Assembly (NCBI GenBank): GCA_025642075.2
Contig: JAODUO010000890.1
Location: 62,001 to 126,000, forward strand
Direction: 5' to 3'
From: Ridgeia piscesae
Lineage: Eukaryota > Annelida > Polychaeta > Sabellida > Siboglinidae
Length of the DNA: 64,000 bases
The position numbers and the translations under genes were made by a program. Below the pieces are notes generated by a model that was given only the letters and a program-made list of their open reading frames with translations, was not told where the DNA came from and made no database searches. Positions 60,588-64,000 of the stretch are shown here, in pieces (the stretch's first letter is position 1; each line of letters starts with the position of its first letter).

Positions 60588-60726
60588 ATGGGAGGAGTGT
60601 CTTCAGTTATCCAGTCAACTGGGCAGCTGATTCTAGACAAATTGAGCTGTGCCAGCGCCAACTCTGCAGATTACCCGGATACTGTTGCCAGGTTTCCATG
60701 GCGACAGCAAGTCACAAAGTCACCTG
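60588..60726 (+). CDS. Alternative first coding exon 3, predicted N-myristoylated (MGGVSSVIQ)
   Basis: ATG in an ideal Kozak context (TTAGCCATGGGA) opens 46 codons plus one base and ends at a consensus donor (TCACCTG|GTGAGT). The peptide starts MGGVSSVIQSTGQLILDKL and continues with Ser/Ala/Asn-rich sequence to FPWRQQVTKSP. Gly2 with Ser6 fits the N-myristoyltransferase consensus (Gly at 2, small residue at 6, no Pro at 7), and Cys21 could add a palmitoylation site. It leaves in phase 1, as do the exons at 33222 and 51674. An isoform with this start would be expected at membranes (inference). The family is not recognised. Confidence 0.6.
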
Positions 60727-63326
60727 GTGAGTGAAACTGTACAATATGGTAGTGACTTTGTGATAATTCCACCTGTAAAAAAGTCACATGAGAAATCATT
60801 TATAAGGTATTGGTCATTGTTAAAGTCTGTAATTTTAACTACAAAATTAGTGGTGTCGTTTTTTAGGTAGTTAAAAGTTTATCTAATTAATATTAGAGTG
60901 CGGAAATAAGATTATATGTGATATAGTAGAACAAATGCGTTGGAATATTAATGGATTGGGAGTGAAAATTAATTTATCTGATTAGATAAAACAATATCAT
61001 TGAGAATGGCTGTTGATTAAGAACACCTTGATACAAATGCCTGACTATTGTGATTCACTTGGCTTCAATAGTCAGGTTATTCACTAGGTAGGGAAGAATT
61101 ACTGACCCTCCCAGAATGACACCTTCAGACATCCAACCAGTGATTATTTATTCTGGTGTCTGTTGCCCCCAACCCCCCAAACCTCACCCCATATTACCCC
61201 TAGGCTAACAGGGAGGAAGCTGCTAAGCATGGGTAAACATTTCCCCTGCCCGAAGGAAATGCTAACAAGCATGCAGTTAACACAGCCAGGTGATGTTAGT
61301 CTCACCACTGGGGGGTGAACTTTGGCCCACAGAATAGTTCACCATAAAATAGTATGCTATCATAAACACCTCATTTAGGCTTGGTAATTTTACAATATCT
61401 CAGGTGTAAAAACATTCAGGAATTTAATATCACCTGACAGGTGCGACAAATCAGGATTGTTAAGTGAAATGAGAGACATGGAAAAGTAGGAGAAGTTGGC
61501 TGATTATAGCTAACAAAATACGATAACAGAAGCGAAATGAATATGTGGACTTACAGATTAAAATGTACCGGCAAAAACACCAAAATGAAGGGTATTGTGA
61601 TTGGAATGAAATGGGTGGGATATGGACAGGGAATGGATGAGGATAGACTGACAAAAAGTGTGGGAAATGGACGAGCCAGAAGACGAGAAAACTACTTGTA
61701 TGCTGTAATGAATTTGTTTATATAAGAGCAAAATTCCCTTAAAATGTTTAACTGTTTGAAGTAAAACATTGTGCTGAATCATTACGGCATGTTTTTCCCC
61801 AGCTATTTTCCTTTGTCAATCAATATCATTATCAGTTTTGCTTGTATGTGGTAGATTAGTGAATTTCAACACAGGCTGTGGTGATGATTCCAGCAGCCTA
61901 TTTACCTTTCACTCACTATACCTCCAAGTCAGTTCAGGGTATTTTAGATGTTTTTCTCGCACGGCTCATGTCAATCCAGGCCTTCTGACGCAAACAATGG
62001 GGCCCGATTGCAAACAGGGTGTCGATACCCACCCTGTTGCTGCACCTTAGTATTGAGGCAGGGCGAGAAAGGCGTGTCGTAATTACAGCCTTTTGCTTCG
62101 GGTTTCGATACACACACAAAAACCGTGACACACGTCACAAGTGTTCAGTTGATTCGCTTGTTCGTGAGTCTTGATGGTAATTAAAACGGGAATGTTTAGA
62201 TGAAACATCAGCTCTGCTCTCTGACCCAGTTACGTCCGATTCATGAATTGATCGCGTCTGACATTTCGCCCACATCCAATGCGTTACCTGACGTTTTTGC
62301 GGAACAGGTATGCATTGACTTCACTGTGTGGTGGATGATATTACGGAAAAAAAATACGGCTGATGAATGCGAAATGGCATCGTGCCAATAGTAGTATGAT
62401 CTCACTTTCAACTGGCGGTACATGCCGGTAAATTAACTGTGATGTGCTCTGCCATCGCTAATTTAATCACATTTTTACAGTACCATTCTCAGAGATTAAT
62501 TCTGTAATAACACTGAATGATGTTAATTAAACAATCAACAAATTGTGAGGCATCTGTTCTGATCTGACATCAGATGAACCTTGTAACGAAGCCAGATGCA
62601 AGATCTATAGCGATACCATATGTACGATCTGTCAAAGTCGATAAACTTGATTGAGACAATCATGTTTATCTGTGTGGTAGATTTGAGTCTTGTATTACCA
62701 ATAACAACAATTGTTCAGTGATGTTTTTTCCACCCAGATTTAATCGACCGTGCCATCTGTTCGTATTCTGTAAATAATTCAATTTGATTGACCAGGTTAT
62801 TTTTGGCCTGATGTGTTTTCTTTGTGAAAAGTGTCTACTACAAGCACTTATCACAATTTTGTTTCAGCGATGCACAGTTACCTTCACAGATGCCAGTTGT
62901 GTTGAAGTGTACTTTACTGCATTGTTTTTGTTTGACCCAATTTCAGACATAATCGATTTGAGTGTGTTAGGCCTGGTTTGAAGTGTTTTCGTTGTATTTC
63001 CACGATTTTAACCAGATGTAGCTGGAATTGTGGCAACCAACGTGTGATCTGGTAGAATGAATAGAAACAGAGTGTGGGTGTTTCTAGTGGTTACTGGGTA
63101 GGTTGGGTCAAGTGGATGGTGCCTTACTTGTGTCATTTTACATTCGTAATTACTAGATTGGAATCATTTTTTCACTGGAGTTTCATTATAATCATACATC
63201 TTGGCAATAGATAATTCAACACACAGACACGCACATGCATGCATGCATGACTGCCCCACAGATAGACACGAATGCGTGCATATATACATGCACACAAACA
63301 TGCATGCAACATGCCCAAAAGCATAC
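60727..63326 (+). other. Intronic or intergenic, no supported exon
   Basis: An ATG frame at 62200-62307 (MKHQLCSLTQLRPIHEL) ends at a GTATGC donor in phase 0, and an open stretch follows an acceptor at 62865. Neither fits the phase-1 pattern, and both are left out. A CATGCATG-rich patch lies at about 63233-63310. Confidence 0.45.
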
Positions 63327-63334
63327 CACATGAA

Positions 63335-63388
<54 letters not shown>

Positions 63389-63392
63389 TGTG
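63327..63392. repeat. (TA)n inside a perfect CACATGAATATA palindrome
   Basis: CACATGAATATA (63327 onward) and TATATTCATGTG (to 63392) bracket a TA tract, so the whole 66 bp is close to one inverted repeat able to extrude as a cruciform. Confidence 0.9.
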
Positions 63393-64000
63393 AAATAAAC
63401 ATATAACTAAATAAAAATATTAACATTAAATACAACATAATGTTTTTAATTGAGCTAATCACAAGAAATTTATTTGCTTCAGTTCGTAACTACATAATTA
63501 TGTTAATCATTCTCAAGTGAAGAGCATCTCCAATCTAAAGATAACCCGAGCACCCATCCAGACACAAGTAGCATCTAGCTGCATCGCAAGTCATATTACA
63601 TGCATTCTCCTCATTATCTCTGTCAGTTTAAACTCATCTTTGGCGTGTCTGAAATTTGACCCAAGCACGTTTGGTTTCGCGCAAGTTCAAGAAGCTTAGA
63701 ATTCCAGATATCGGGTTTATCTGCTGAAGAAAAATAAGCCGACTTCACGTGTGATAAAAAGACGTTTGCTGGAAAAAAGAAGTTCAGACAAATGACGCCT
63801 CAGCCCGCCCTCCAAGCCAATTTTCTTTCTCTTTCATCATATTTAGTAGCAGAGTAAAACGTCTCACATTGGCGATTAGAACTTGATCCCTCTTTAGGTG
63901 GATGCCAAACAAATTCTGTGTTATCACTCGCTGGTATAATCAACCTAGCTACCCACAGCATTGTTGTAATTGTGTAAGCTCTGGAATAGCACAATATGTT
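63393..64000 (+). other. Window end, no feature seen
   Basis: No exon signature to the end of the window. The common downstream exon of the multi-promoter gene is not identifiable here. Confidence 0.45.

Noticed and set aside
62200..62307. ATG frame MKHQLCSLTQLRPIHEL ending at GTATGC, with a phase-0 open segment after an acceptor at 62865
   Set aside because: It could form a two-exon unit, but both parts look random in composition and the phase does not match the other first exons. Transcript data would be needed.

Overview
The window looks like nuclear DNA from a multicellular invertebrate, most likely a marine mollusc or another lophotrochozoan (inference). The evidence is AT-rich non-coding DNA, very dense micro- and minisatellites, several tRNA-headed SINEs ending in a GCGCTATATAAGAAC-type tail, small inverted-repeat DNA transposons, LINE debris, and GT-AG introns separating short exons. 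Nothing bacterial or viral was seen.

Layout: 1-2250 holds a 24-bp minisatellite of about 64 units, nucleated beside a SINE fragment and partly duplicated together with its flank. 2251-18950 has no gene I can support; it is intergenic or intronic DNA with SINEs, one MITE-like copy and several large simple arrays (GGGCT at 8.3-8.7 kb; CCGT/CAGT/TA at 9.86-10.1 kb; TG/TA at 11.6-11.85 kb). 18951-21506 is one very large coding exon on the + strand for a disordered, Ser/Pro-rich and acidic protein. It carries three apparent +1 frame changes, at least two of them at homopolymers. It ends at a consensus donor (GAG|GTAAGT) and joins in frame to a 37-nt exon at 24834-24870 and an 87-nt exon at 32303-32389, which ends in phase 1. 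No further exon of the common body could be placed, so the gene very probably continues beyond 64000.

The most interesting part is the 31 kb downstream of 32389. It contains at least three isolated ATG-initiated exons (33222-33369, 51674-51776, 60588-60726), each starting in a good Kozak context and each ending at a GT donor in phase 1, the phase in which 32303-32389 ends. A weaker fourth candidate (50309-50342) also ends in phase 1 and lies about 340 bp downstream of a perfect palindromic CRE/Maf site. The simplest reading is one gene with a long isoform (the 18951 exon and its partners) and several internal promoters that give proteins sharing a C-terminal body but with different N-termini, one of them predicted to be N-myristoylated. 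The family could not be recognised from the sequence.

Repeats: a tRNA-derived SINE family (about nine copies or fragments), a second SINE, a TIR-bearing MITE-like family (four copies, one with a 47-bp tandem array growing from its terminus), two unrelated fold-back elements, a LINE reverse-transcriptase C-terminal fossil and a LINE-like 3' end. Most long open frames elsewhere are artefacts of repeats whose period is a multiple of three.
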